Source of the DNA: Streptomyces hyderabadensis
GTDB taxonomy: Bacteria; Actinomycetota; Actinomycetes; Streptomycetales; Streptomycetaceae
DNA: 64,000 bases
Reading direction: 5' to 3'
NCBI RefSeq assembly: GCF_020404845.1
Contig: NZ_JAIOJZ010000013.1
Coordinates: 96,399 to 160,398 of the forward strand
Shown here: positions 36,259-45,960 of the stretch, piece after piece
Numbering within the stretch: the first letter of the stretch is position 1
Layout: each line of letters starts with the position of its first letter
Program-made: the position numbers and the translations under genes
Notes under the pieces: model-generated
The model's input: only the letters and a program-made list of their open reading frames with translations
Told to the model about the DNA's origin: nothing
The model's database searches: none

Positions 36259-36402
36259 GTGGGGGCTCCTGAGATGGGTACCTGTCGGTATGTGCGTGTG
36301 CATGCACCGCACTCCAACGGGAACGGGGCAGCCCCGCCGGGCCATTCCGCCCGACGCACCGATGTGACCCTGACCACAGCCAGGGACGCGGCCGGAAGAC
36401 GC

Positions 36403-36442
36403 CCGAGGGCGGCACCCCCCTGTCGGGGAGTGCCGCCCTCGG
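36403..36442 (-). terminator. groEL2 terminator
   Basis: CCGAGGGCGGCAC (36403-36415) pairs perfectly with 36430-36442; 13 bp stem, 37 bp after the groEL2 stop. Confidence 0.75.
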
Positions 36443-36478
36443 TCCGTGCTGGACGGTCGATCAACCGGAACCGGTCGA

Positions 36479-38257
<1,779 letters not shown>

Positions 38258-38266
38258 CGCCAATGA

Positions 38267-38293
38267 TTAGCACTCGGCATGGTCGAGTGCAAG
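38267..38293 (-). promoter_or_regulatory. CIRCE operator, distal, overlapping the promoter
   Basis: On the minus strand CTTGCACTC-N9-GAGTGCTAA. The first arm has two changes. It overlaps a TTGCAC -35-like element; TAATCA 17 bp further could be the -10, so bound HrcA would block polymerase. It is separated from the proximal CIRCE by exactly 9 bp. Confidence 0.75.
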
Positions 38294-38338
38294 CGCCTCT
38301 CGGGGATCGGGCCCTGCCGTCAGCCGCCCGCGAACAGG

Positions 38339-38375
38339 CCGAAGGGCCCGTACCCAGCGGGTACGGGCCCTTCGG
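38339..38375 (-). terminator. Terminator of the cold-shock gene
   Basis: A 17-bp perfect stem (CCGAAGGGCCCGTACCC at 38339-38355 with 38359-38375) and a 3-nt loop, the strongest hairpin in the window, 33 bp after the csp stop. Confidence 0.85.
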
Positions 38376-38407
38376 ATGAAGACCGGGTGCTGCGGTGGCC
38401 GCGCGTC

Positions 38408-38611
38408 TCAGGCGCTGAGGCGAACCATGTCGGCCTGCGGGCCCTTCTGACCCTGCGAGATCTCGAACTCGACCCGCTGGCCTTCTTCGAGGGTGCGGTA
38501 GCCGTCCATCTGAATCGCGCTGTAGTGGACGAAAACATCCGCACCACCGTCGACCGCGATGAAGCCGTACCCCTTCTCCGCGTTGAACCACTTGACGGTG
38601 CCCTGAGCCAT
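38408..38611 (-). CDS. Cold-shock protein (CspA/ScoF-type)
   Basis: 67 residues, a single cold-shock domain. RNP1 is KGYGFIAV and RNP2 is DVFVHYS; the start [17 protein letters not shown] is diagnostic. It binds single-stranded nucleic acid as an RNA chaperone. GGGGAG lies 7 nt upstream of the ATG. A long non-coding stretch upstream (over 300 bp) includes a 7-bp hairpin, consistent with a structured csp leader. Confidence 0.97.
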   Translation of the reverse strand: MAQGTVKWFNAEKGYGFIAVDGGADVFVHYSAIQMDGYRTLEEGQRVEFEISQGQKGPQADMVRLSA

Positions 38612-39030
38612 GCCTAACTCCCCTATTACTGGCCCTTGCACAGATCCACACTTCGCGGACCCGGGTCAGACCTCGCCCCCTCACGACTGGGGGCGTGCGC
38701 CGGAACGCGTCGACCGCGGCTGAATGTATCTGTCCAACTGCCGTCTGCAACAGGTCAATCGGACGAGAAATCTGGACGCACCCGGTCCGGAATGTGGCGA
38801 GAATTCGCCTGAATTCGGGTCAAGTCGGGTCACGCAAAGGGAACAAAAGCCGCAGATTACGCTCGCAGTTTGGCTGCTTCTTGTCGGGCGGGCGGCAGGA
38901 ATTAACGGTTCCCGTTGTGCCGATCGGGAGCGCGTTCCCCAACTCTACCGCGCTCAACCACATGGAATTGCCCCCTCCGTTTCTCTTACGGAGAGGGCAA
39001 TACGCACTACAAGGTGTATCTGCTACCGCT
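38612..39030. other. Long intergenic region upstream of csp
   Basis: 419 bp, AT-richer than the rest. Contains the hairpin CGCCCCC-N8-GGGGGCG (38674-38695), a repeated GAATTC (38810-38826), TTGACC-type motifs on the minus strand, and the terminator of the moaD-like gene. Probably holds the csp promoter and 5' leader. No gene seen. Confidence 0.5.
38967..39001 (-). terminator. Terminator of thrC-moaD operon
   Basis: ATTGCCCCCTCCGT (38967-38980) with ACGGAGAGGGCAAT (38988-39001): 14-bp stem with one mismatch, 7-nt loop TTCTCTT. Confidence 0.75.
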
Positions 39031-39306
39031 TCAGCCGCCGGCGACCGCAGGGATGATCGAGACGCCCGCGCCGTCCGGCGTCGCGGTCTCCAGGCCCTGC
39101 TCGAAGCGGACGTCGTCGTCGTTGACGTAGACGTTGACGAAGCGGCGCAGCTTGCCCTGGTCGTCCAGGACGCGGGCGGCGATGCCGGTGTGGTTCTTCT
39201 CCAGGTCGGAGATGACCTCCCCGAGGTTGGCCCCCTCGGCGCTGACCTCGGCCTTGCCGCCGGTGTAGGTGCGCAGGATGGTCGGGATACGAACGGTCAC
39301 GCTCAT
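39031..39306 (-). CDS. MoaD/ThiS-family sulfur-carrier protein (CysO/MoaD2-like)
   Basis: 91 residues, ubiquitin-like fold. Begins MSVTVRIPTILRTYTGGKAEV and ends in AVAGG; the terminal Gly-Gly is the thiocarboxylation site of sulfur carriers. NVYVNDDDVRFEQGLETATPDGAGVSIIPAVAGG matches CysO-type carriers. It overlaps the thrC stop by 4 bp (ATGA), so it is translated with thrC and would share its SAM riboswitch. The acceptor pathway (cysteine, thiosugar or cofactor) is not visible here. Confidence 0.9.
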   Translation of the reverse strand: MSVTVRIPTILRTYTGGKAEVSAEGANLGEVISDLEKNHTGIAARVLDDQGKLRRFVNVYVNDDDVRFEQGLETATPDGAGVSIIPAVAGG

Positions 39307-40595
39307 GCGAGGCCAGCCTCTCGGAAGGAGTCCAGGTTGGGTCGGATCGTCGCGGTCAGGCCGGTGCCGGCCACCGCGTCGAGGGTCTTCAGGCCGTCAC
39401 CGGTGTTCAGGACGACCGTGGTGAGCGACGGGTCCAGCACGCCGTTCTCGATCAGCTTCTTCGTGACGCCGACGGTCACGCCGCCCGCCGTCTCCGCGAA
39501 GATGCCCTCCGTGCGGGCGAGCAGCTTGATCGCGTCCACGACCTGCTCGTCGGTCACGTCCTCCACGGCGCCGCCGGTGCGGCGGGCGATGTCGAGGACG
39601 TAGGGGCCGTCGGCCGGGTTGCCGATGGCCAGCGACTTGGCGATGGTGTTCGGCTTCTGCGGGCGGACCACGTCGTGCCCGGCCTTGAACGCCGTGGAGA
39701 CCGGCGAGCAGCCCTCGGCCTGCGCGCCGAAGATCTTGTACGGCTTGTCCTCGACCAGACCGAGCTGGATCAGCTCCTTCAGCCCCTTGTCGATCTTCGT
39801 CAGCTGGGAGCCGGAGGCGATCGGCACGACGATCTGGTCGGGCAGCCGCCAGCCGAGCTGCTCGCAGATCTCGTAGGCGAGGGTCTTGGAGCCCTCGGCG
39901 TAGTAGGGGCGCAGGTTGACGTTGACGAAGCCCCAGCCCTCGCCGGCCGGGTCGCCGATCAGCTCGGAGCAGAAGCGGTTCACGTCGTCGTAGTTGCCCT
40001 CGATGCCGACCAGCTCGCCGCCGTAGACCGCGGCCATGACGACCTTGCCCTGCTCCAGATCGTGCGGGATGAACACGCAGGAGCGGAAGCCGGCGCGGGC
40101 GGCGGCGGCGCCGACGGCACCGGCGAGGTTGCCGGTGGAGGAGCAGGACAGGGTGGTGAAGCCGAAGGCGCGGGCGGCCTCGATGGCCTGGGCGACGACG
40201 CGGTCCTTGAAGGAGTGCGTGGGGTTGCCGGAGTCGTCCTTGACGTACAGGCCGCCGGTGACGCCCAGCTCGCGGGCGAGGTTGTCGGCCTTGACGAGCT
40301 TGGTCCAGCCGGGGTTGATGTTCGGCTTGGTGGCGACGTCGGCCGGGACGGGCAGCAGGGGGGCGTAGCGCCAGATGTTCGCGGGGCCCGCCTCGATCCG
40401 CTTGCGCAGCTCCTCGGTGTCGTGGCCGGAGAAGTCGTAGGCGATCTCCAGGGGGCCGAAACACTCCTCGCAGGCGAAGACCGGTCCGAGCGGGACCTTG
40501 TGGCCGCACTCGCGGCAGCTCAGGGCGGCGGCGGGGCCGAGGTCGACGGTGGCGTCGGTGGAGTTCGCGGCGGTTTCGGCAGTCTGCACAGCCAT
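39303..40595 (-). CDS. thrC: Threonine synthase
   Basis: 430 residues. PLP enzyme converting O-phosphohomoserine to threonine. An N-terminal zinc-finger-like CRECG...CEEC (Cys 27, 30, 42, 45), the PLP lysine in HSFKDR (Lys 130), the phosphate cup SSTGNLAGAVGAAAARAG, and IASGSQLTKIDKG are present. Start ATG 40595, chosen as the first Met with an in-range AGGAGAAAGGG. That ribosome site abuts the 3' strand of the upstream SAM riboswitch. Translationally coupled to the MoaD-like gene. Confidence 0.96.
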   Translation of the reverse strand: MAVQTAETAANSTDATVDLGPAAALSCRECGHKVPLGPVFACEECFGPLEIAYDFSGHDTEELRKRIEAGPANIWRYAPLLPVPADVATKPNINPGWTKLVKADNLARELGVTGGLYVKDDSGNPTHSFKDRVVAQAIEAARAFGFTTLSCSSTGNLAGAVGAAAARAGFRSCVFIPHDLEQGKVVMAAVYGGELVGIEGNYDDVNRFCSELIGDPAGEGWGFVNVNLRPYYAEGSKTLAYEICEQLGWRLPDQIVVPIASGSQLTKIDKGLKELIQLGLVEDKPYKIFGAQAEGCSPVSTAFKAGHDVVRPQKPNTIAKSLAIGNPADGPYVLDIARRTGGAVEDVTDEQVVDAIKLLARTEGIFAETAGGVTVGVTKKLIENGVLDPSLTTVVLNTGDGLKTLDAVAGTGLTATIRPNLDSFREAGLA

Positions 40596-40614
40596 GGAGG
40601 CGAGGCCCTTTCTC

Positions 40615-40758
40615 CTCATCTTCCTCACGACGCATCTCGCCGTGAGACGGATTTGGCACCTTCCCTAGCCGGGAGCCTCGCCACGTCCGTGTGACAAGAA
40701 CCGACTGGAGGGTTGCCGGGGCTTCATCGGGCCGTATCCCTCTGCCCCTCTGGATGAG
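40615..40758 (-). ncRNA. SAM-I (S-box) riboswitch upstream of thrC
   Basis: On the minus strand the class I SAM core is intact: P1 5' strand CTCATC (40758-40753), then CAGAGGGGCAGAGGGA, GGCCCGATGAAGCCCC, GGCAACC, later AAGGTGCCAAATCC, a P4-like stem (CTCACG...CGTGAG), and the P1 3' strand GGAAGATGAG. It aligns well with the remembered Bacillus yitJ S-box (GGCCCGACGAAGC, AAGGTGCTAAATCC, GGAAGATAAG). P1 ends within 20 nt of the thrC ATG and shares bases with the AGGAG ribosome site, so SAM binding should hide it and lower translation. Confidence 0.88.
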
Positions 40759-40878
40759 CGGTGTGAAGTTGTTTTGCGCTGGTACACGCGGCGACCCCGG
40801 CATGCGGTGGTCCCACGCGTTGTTCAAGACTGTAACCGACGGCCCGGACGGTTGAGATAGTCGTCCGTACCGCGAGAT

Positions 40879-40908
40879 GGATCACAACGGATCACAACGG
40901 ATCACGAA
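40879..40908 (+). repeat. Three short direct repeats in the gpgS leader
   Basis: GGATCACAAC, GGATCACAAC, GGATCACGAA in tandem, ending just before the AAGGAG ribosome site of gpgS. May be a regulator site or simple slippage. Confidence 0.6.
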
Positions 40909-40922
40909 GGAGACCACCGGAC

Positions 40923-41867
40923 GTGCTGGAAGAAGTCGAGCGCTGGCTGAACGCACGCTCCTGGTCCGCCGGGGACCGGCCGCTCCAGCACCTTCTGTCC
41001 GCCAAGCACGCCACCGGGCAGTCGGTCAGCGTGGTGCTCCCCGCCCTGGACGAGGAGGCGACGGTCGGCGACATCGTCGCGGTGATCCGGCGGGAGCTGG
41101 TGCTCGGGGTCCCGCTCGTCGACGAGATCGTGGTCGTGGACTCCGGGTCGAGCGACCGCACGGCGGAGGTGGCCGCGGCGGCCGGCGCCCGGGTGGTGCA
41201 CCGCGACGCGATCCTCCCCCGCATCCCCGCCGTGCCGGGCAAGGGCGAGGTGCTGTGGCGTTCGCTGCTGGTCACCGGCGGGGACATCGTCTGCTTCGTC
41301 GACGCCGACCTGCGCGAGTTCTCCGCCGACTTCGTCTCCGGGATCGTCGGCCCGCTGCTCACCGACCCGGACGTGCACCTGGTCAAGGCCATGTACGACC
41401 GGCCGCTCGGCGCCGCTCCCGGCCAGGGCGGGCGGGTCACGGAGCTGATGGCCCGCCCGCTGCTCAACATGCACTGGCCGCAGCTGGCCGGTTTCGTCCA
41501 GCCGCTGGGCGGCGAGTACGCGGCCCGCCGCTCCCTGCTGGAACGGCTGCCCTTCCCGGTCGGCTACGGCGTCGAACTGGGCATGCTGGTCGACGCCCTG
41601 CACCTGGTGGGCCTGGACGCGCTCGCGCAGGTCGACGTCGGGGTGCGCGTCCACCGCCACCAGGACGGGCGGGCGCTGGGCCGGATGGCCGCCGCGATCT
41701 ACCGCACCGCACAGCTGCGGCTGGCCCGCGGCCACCTGGTGCGGCCCGCCCTCACCCAGTTCGAGCGGGGCGTCGACGGCTTCGAGCCGCGCACCTACGC
41801 CGTGGACACCGAGGAACGGCCCCCGATGACGGAGATCGCGGAGTACGCGGCCCGGAGGGTGGCCTAG
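40923..41867 (+). CDS. gpgS: Glucosyl-3-phosphoglycerate synthase
   Basis: 314 residues, GT-A-fold glycosyltransferase (family GT81). It makes glucosyl-3-phosphoglycerate from a nucleotide-glucose and 3-phosphoglycerate, the first step to glucosylglycerate and mycobacterial methylglucose polysaccharides. SVVLPALDEEATVGDIV binds the nucleotide; the DxD-type metal site is VDADLR (Asp 127 and 129); the acceptor-side GKGEVLWRSL and GGEYAARRSLLERLPFPVGYGVELGML blocks follow. GTG start with AAGGAG 10 nt upstream. Confidence 0.92.
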   Translation: MLEEVERWLNARSWSAGDRPLQHLLSAKHATGQSVSVVLPALDEEATVGDIVAVIRRELVLGVPLVDEIVVVDSGSSDRTAEVAAAAGARVVHRDAILPRIPAVPGKGEVLWRSLLVTGGDIVCFVDADLREFSADFVSGIVGPLLTDPDVHLVKAMYDRPLGAAPGQGGRVTELMARPLLNMHWPQLAGFVQPLGGEYAARRSLLERLPFPVGYGVELGMLVDALHLVGLDALAQVDVGVRVHRHQDGRALGRMAAAIYRTAQLRLARGHLVRPALTQFERGVDGFEPRTYAVDTEERPPMTEIAEYAARRVA

Positions 41868-41870
41868 CCG

Positions 41871-41899
41871 GGCCTGCCCGGAGGGTGGCCGGGCAGGCC
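41871..41899. terminator. Terminator between gpgS and a convergent lipoprotein gene
   Basis: GGCCTGCCCGG (41871-41881) with its exact complement (41889-41899): an 11-bp stem, 7-nt loop, serving both converging genes. Confidence 0.75.
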
Positions 41900-41912
41900 T
41901 GCCCCGGGAGGG

Positions 41913-42629
41913 TCAGCCGGGGACGCCGTCCGACCAGCGCCACCTGCCGTCGGAGTCCCGCTCGCAGGTCAGGTACTCGCCGCCGCGGCCGTGGGTGCTC
42001 ATGCCCCGGTGCTTCTGGGCGCAGAACTGGCCGTCGGCGTAGCAGTTGCCCGCCGGGCTGGTCAGCTCGCAGCCGCCGGTGCCGCCGCCCCCGGAGCCGC
42101 CGGTGCTGCCGCCCGTGCTGCCGCCGCCGGTGCTGCCGCCCGTGCCACTGTCCCGCGTCTTCGACGGCTGGGGGGTCGGCTCCGGAGTGTGCAGCAGACG
42201 CCCGGCGCAGTCGCGGCCGTCGCGCGGGACGGTGAACGTCACGGCACCGGGTCCGCCGCTCTGCTCGCAGACCTTCTCGCCGCTGCCCCAGGAGGAGGCC
42301 TGCCGGCCGGTGCCCTGGAGCAGCACGGTGTAACCGACGTGGGCCTTCTCGGCGGCGCCGACGGCCGCCGAGATGCTGCCGCCGGTGAGGTCCGGCAGGG
42401 TGACGGCGGTCGGGGTCGGGGTGGGCGTCGGGCTCTCGGCGGCGGGACTCGCCTCGGGGGTGGGGCTGCCGCTCGGCGTGGCCGTGGCCGCCGGGGTGGT
42501 CGTGGCGGGTGCCGCCTTCGTGCCCGGGTCATCGTCGCCGCAGCCGGCCAGGGCCAGCGCGGAGGCCGCGATCAGTGCCGCCGTGGCCGCGAGTCTGCTC
42601 GTGCGCCGGTGCCGTGTGCGTATGGGCAT
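41913..42629 (-). CDS. Lipoprotein with PASTA-like domain and glycine linker
   Basis: 238 residues. Lipobox LALAGC (Cys 30). A long Pro/Thr/Ser-rich spacer (about 35-75) precedes a domain TAVTLPDLTGGSISAAVGAAEKAHVGYTVLLQG resembling PASTA; then KVCEQSGGPG and RDCAG. A Gly/Ser repeat linker (STGGGSTGGSTGGSGGGGTGG) leads to a small Cys-rich C-terminal module (CELTSPAGNCYADGQFCAQKH...YLTCERDSDGRWRW). Likely a wall-facing binding protein. Start ATG 42629. Confidence 0.8.
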   Translation of the reverse strand: MPIRTRHRRTSRLAATAALIAASALALAGCGDDDPGTKAAPATTTPAATATPSGSPTPEASPAAESPTPTPTPTAVTLPDLTGGSISAAVGAAEKAHVGYTVLLQGTGRQASSWGSGEKVCEQSGGPGAVTFTVPRDGRDCAGRLLHTPEPTPQPSKTRDSGTGGSTGGGSTGGSTGGSGGGGTGGCELTSPAGNCYADGQFCAQKHRGMSTHGRGGEYLTCERDSDGRWRWSDGVPG

Positions 42630-42762
42630 GCTGCGCCCGCCCCCCAGAAAGTTGAAATGTGCACCGCATATCCTCAACCAGTTCACAGTTTCTGCACAAG
42701 CGGCGTGACCGAATCGTCGCCGAGGTGACGCGGGGCGACGTTTGAGGCGTGGGGGGCCGGGC

Positions 42763-42768
42763 TAGGTT
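42763..42768 (+). promoter_or_regulatory. -10 box of a leaderless promoter (otsA)
   Basis: TAGGTT, 7 nt before the otsA ATG at 42776; no ribosome site precedes the ATG. Confidence 0.5.
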
Positions 42769-42775
42769 GAGGCGT

Positions 42776-44164
42776 ATGGCTTCAAGCTTCGGTGCTGCTC
42801 AGGTGCTGGTCGCCTCCAACCGGGGGCCCGTCTCGTACGAGGTGCGCGAGGACGGGTCGCTCAACGCCAAACGGGGCGGGGGCGGGCTGGTCTCGGGGCT
42901 GTCGGCCATCGGGCCCGACGCGGGTGCGCTGTGGGTGTGCTCGGCGCTGGGCGACGGCGACCGCGAGGCGGTGCGGCGCGGGGTCGGCGAGGACGGCGTA
43001 CGGATGCTGGACGTACCGGCCGACGTGCACGCGGACGCCTACAACGGCATCGCCAACTCGGTGCTGTGGTTCGTGCACCACATGCTCTACCAGACGCCCC
43101 TGGAGCCGGTCTTCGACGCGGAGTTCCGGCGCCAGTGGGCCTCCTACGAGGCGTACAACCGGGCCTTCGCCGAGGCGCTGGCCGAGGAGGCGGCCGAGGG
43201 CGCGGTCGCGATCGTGCAGGACTACCACCTGACGCTGGTGCCGGGGATGCTGCGCGAGCTGCGGCCGGACCTCAGGATCGGCCACTTCTCGCACACGCCG
43301 TGGGCGCCGGTCGACTACTTCCGGCTGCTGCCGGACGACATCGCCGAGCAGGTGCTGCGCGGGATGCTGGGCGCCGACCGGCTCGGATTCCTCACCCGGC
43401 GCTGGGCCGACGCGTTCACCGCCTGCTGCGACGCCGTGCTGGGCGGGCTCGGCGGCACGGAGATCGGCGTGCACGGGCTGGGCGCCGACGGGGACTTCCT
43501 GCGCAAGCGGTCGCACGAGGCCGACGTCGAGGAGCGGATGGCGGAGCTGCGGGCGGAGATCGGGGAGGGCCGCCGCACGATCGTGCGGGTGGACCGGACC
43601 GAGCTGTCCAAGAACATCGTGCGCGGGCTGCTGGCCTACCGGGAGCTGCTGGCACGGCGGCCCGAGTGGCGCGAGCGGGTCGTGCACGTCGCGTTCGCCT
43701 ACCCCTCGCGGCAGGACCTCGCCGTGTACCGGGACTACACGGCCGAGGTGCGGCAGGTCGCGGAAGCGGTCAACGAGGAGTTCGGCACGCCGGGCTGGAC
43801 GCCGGTCGTGCTGAACCTGAAGGACGACTTCGCGCGGTCGCTGGCGGCGTACCGGCTGGCGGACGTGGCGCTCGTCAACCCCGTGCGGGACGGGATGAAC
43901 CTGGTCGCGAAGGAGGTGCCGGTCGTCTCCGACCGGGGCTGCGCGCTGGTGCTGTCGCGGGAGGCCGGCGCGTACGAGGAGCTGGGCGAGGACGCGCTGG
44001 TGGTGAACCCGTACGACGTGGTCGGGACGGCGGACGCGCTGCACGAGGCGCTCGGCCTGCCGGCCGGGGAACGGGCCGAGCGCTCCAAGCGGCTGGCGGC
44101 CGCCGGCACCGCGCTGCCCCCGGCGCGCTGGTTCCTGGAGCAGCTGGACGCGCTGCGGGGCTGA
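42776..44164 (+). CDS. otsA: Alpha,alpha-trehalose-phosphate synthase
   Basis: 462 residues, GT20. Makes trehalose-6-phosphate from UDP-/GDP-glucose and glucose-6-phosphate. Landmarks: ASNRGPVSYE and GGGGLVSGL at the start, YNGIANSVLWFVHH, QDYHLTLVPGMLRE, GHFSHTPWAP, RVDRTELSKNIVRG (donor-phosphate binding), NPVRDGMNLVAKE with Asp and Glu of the donor site. otsB lies 0.65 kb away on the opposite strand, separated by a lipoprotein gene. Leaderless start predicted. Confidence 0.96.
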   Translation: MASSFGAAQVLVASNRGPVSYEVREDGSLNAKRGGGGLVSGLSAIGPDAGALWVCSALGDGDREAVRRGVGEDGVRMLDVPADVHADAYNGIANSVLWFVHHMLYQTPLEPVFDAEFRRQWASYEAYNRAFAEALAEEAAEGAVAIVQDYHLTLVPGMLRELRPDLRIGHFSHTPWAPVDYFRLLPDDIAEQVLRGMLGADRLGFLTRRWADAFTACCDAVLGGLGGTEIGVHGLGADGDFLRKRSHEADVEERMAELRAEIGEGRRTIVRVDRTELSKNIVRGLLAYRELLARRPEWRERVVHVAFAYPSRQDLAVYRDYTAEVRQVAEAVNEEFGTPGWTPVVLNLKDDFARSLAAYRLADVALVNPVRDGMNLVAKEVPVVSDRGCALVLSREAGAYEELGEDALVVNPYDVVGTADALHEALGLPAGERAERSKRLAAAGTALPPARWFLEQLDALRG

Positions 44165-44183
44165 GGGGCGGCCGGGGCGGGGG

Positions 44184-44678
44184 CTACTTGTCCTGGACCG
44201 GCGGGCAGGTGCCGGTCTCCTCGCCGATGGAGTTGATCTCGGCGTTGGACCGCGGGTCACCGGCGTAGTTCACCTGGTCGGTGCACTTCACCCCGTCCTC
44301 CTTCGGGGTGCCGGACTGCGTGCCGCCCGACTGGACCGGCGGGCAGGTGCCGGTCTCCTCGCCGATCGAGTTGATCTCGGCGTTCGACCGCGGGTCACCG
44401 GCGTAGTTCACCTGGTCGGTGCACTTCTCGCCCGTCCCCTGGTCCGGCCGCGTGCTCTGCGGGGTGTCCGAGGAGGTGCCGCCGGTGGCGTCGGCGGCGG
44501 GGGCGGACGGTGCGGTGCTCGCCGCGGTCTCGTTGGAGTTGGCGGTCGCGGTGGCGGCGGGGGTGGCGGGCGCGGCGTCGTCGCTGCTGCCGCCGTCGCC
44601 GCCGTTGCCGCAGGCGGTCAGCGCCAGGCCGAGGGCCACGGCGGCGAGGGCGAGCATCGGGGTCTTCCGAGCGGACAT
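44184..44678 (-). CDS. Lipoprotein with two identical 32-residue repeats
   Basis: 164 residues. Lipobox LTAC gives lipidated Cys 23. After a low-complexity Ser/Thr/Ala linker, two copies of a 32-residue unit starting KCTDQVNYAGDPRSN and ending TGTCPPVQ are joined by a 14-residue linker (period 46 codons). Each copy has two Cys, likely one disulphide per repeat. No family recognised. Gene lies between otsA and otsB, but nothing else ties it to trehalose. Confidence 0.85.
   Translation of the reverse strand: MSARKTPMLALAAVALGLALTACGNGGDGGSSDDAAPATPAATATANSNETAASTAPSAPAADATGGTSSDTPQSTRPDQGTGEKCTDQVNYAGDPRSNAEINSIGEETGTCPPVQSGGTQSGTPKEDGVKCTDQVNYAGDPRSNAEINSIGEETGTCPPVQDK
44193..44427. repeat. 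97-bp direct repeat inside the lipoprotein gene
   Basis: Copies at 44193-44289 and 44331-44427, differing at two positions. Both changes are synonymous (TCC/TCG Ser). Confidence 0.9.
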
Positions 44679-44814
44679 GACGGGTTCCTCCACGGTCGTG
44701 GGCCACTGAGCGGGCTTTACGGCGTGCAAGACCGTGGTGCGGCGGACCGCGTTGCCCCGCCGGCCGGGCCCGGACACGCCTGTGACAGTCGGCGGAACCG
44801 TCCGTGACGTTGTC

Positions 44815-45684
44815 TCAGGACAGCCGGTGCGCGAGGGCCGTAAGCAGGGCCACCACCCCGGCCGGGCCGGGCACTTCCACGTCCGCGCGCTTCCTCAGTT
44901 CCGTCACCTCGTCGCTGCCGCTGCAGACCAGCAGGCCCGGGGTGCCCTCGGCGCGGAGGGTGTCGACGGCCGCGTAGGCCGGGAGGTCGCCGAGGTCGTC
45001 GCCGGCGAAGAGGACGCTGGCGGCGTCGAGGGAGTGGACGTACCCGCGCAGGGCCGCGCCCTTGTCCATGCCGGGCGGGCGCAGCTCCAGGACCATGCGG
45101 CCCGGTTCGACGATCAGGCCGTGCCGGGCGGCCAGGTCGGCGAGGGGGGCGCGCAGGGCCTCGAAGGCGGCCTGCGGATCGGGGGCGCGGCGGGTGTGGA
45201 CGGCGACCGCGTGCCCCTTGTCCTCCGTCCAGGTGCCCTGCGCCGCTCCGGAGCGCTCCAGGAGGCCCGGCAGCTCGGCGCGGACGGCGGCGACGCCGGG
45301 GTGCGGTGCGGGCGTGGCGAGGGTGCCGGTGGCGGCGTCCCAGCGCTCGGCGCCGTAGTGGCCGAGGACGACGAGGCGGTCCAGGCCGGGGACGCCCGCG
45401 AAGCCGCCGTGGTGGACGGCGACCTCGGCGGGGCGGCCGGTGATCACGGCGATCGAGGCGACCTTCGGGGCCAGGGCGGCGAGCGCCGGTACCGCCTCGG
45501 GGTGGGCGCGGGCGCGGTCGGGGTCGGGCACGATCGGGGCGAGCGTGCCGTCGAAGTCGAGCGCGACCACCGCGCGCCCGGGGTCCGCGAGGAGCGCGTC
45601 GAGCCCCGCGCGCCCGGCCGCCGTCACGGGTGTCGGCAGGGGCGGTGGGGAGTCGTTCCGGATGGAGTCCTGATGGCTGCCCAT
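44815..45684 (-). CDS. otsB: Trehalose-6-phosphate phosphatase
   Basis: 289 residues, HAD superfamily. Motif I is LDFDGTLAP with nucleophile Asp at 43 and Asp 45; motif II ITGRPAEV; motif III Lys in MDKGAALRGYV; motif IV LFAGDDLGDLPAYAAV. The GHYGAERWD and HAVAVHTRR cap features are those of OtsB. It completes the OtsA route to trehalose. Minus strand, so not in one operon with otsA. Confidence 0.95.
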   Translation of the reverse strand: MGSHQDSIRNDSPPPLPTPVTAAGRAGLDALLADPGRAVVALDFDGTLAPIVPDPDRARAHPEAVPALAALAPKVASIAVITGRPAEVAVHHGGFAGVPGLDRLVVLGHYGAERWDAATGTLATPAPHPGVAAVRAELPGLLERSGAAQGTWTEDKGHAVAVHTRRAPDPQAAFEALRAPLADLAARHGLIVEPGRMVLELRPPGMDKGAALRGYVHSLDAASVLFAGDDLGDLPAYAAVDTLRAEGTPGLLVCSGSDEVTELRKRADVEVPGPAGVVALLTALAHRLS

Positions 45685-45719
45685 ACCGCGAACCTATCCC
45701 GCGAAGGCGGCAGGCAACC

Positions 45720-45953
45720 TCAGCGCTCCGCGCGGCGGGACTCGCGCACCCGGCGCAGGCGGTTGACCGTCACCGGGTCGGCGGCCAGGGCCCGTGGGTC
45801 GTCCAGGAGGGCGTTGAGCAGCTGGTAGTAGCGGACGGGGGCCAGGCCCAGCTCCTCGCGGACGGCGCGCTCCTTGGCGCCGGGGCCGGAGAAGCCACGG
45901 CGCTCCAGCGCGAGGATGCGGCGCTCCCGCTCGGCCAGCTCTCCCGGGTCCAT
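45720..45953 (-). CDS. DUF3263 protein
   Basis: 77 residues. DUF3263 is a small actinobacterial helix-turn-helix-like protein; signature ERERRILALERRGFSGPGAKERAVREELGLAPVRYYQLLNALLDDPRALAADPVTVNRLRRVR. Predicted DNA-binding, role unknown. The ATG at 45953 is preferred to an earlier in-frame start because a TACGGT -10 box is 7 nt upstream. Confidence 0.88.
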   Translation of the reverse strand: MDPGELAERERRILALERRGFSGPGAKERAVREELGLAPVRYYQLLNALLDDPRALAADPVTVNRLRRVRESRRAER

Positions 45954-45960
45954 GTACGGC

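Noticed and set aside
36290..36367. Short Cys-containing frame (MCVCMHRTP...) resembling a cysteine attenuator peptide
   Set aside because: It runs antisense to both neighbouring genes, has no ribosome site, and no plus-strand gene follows it.
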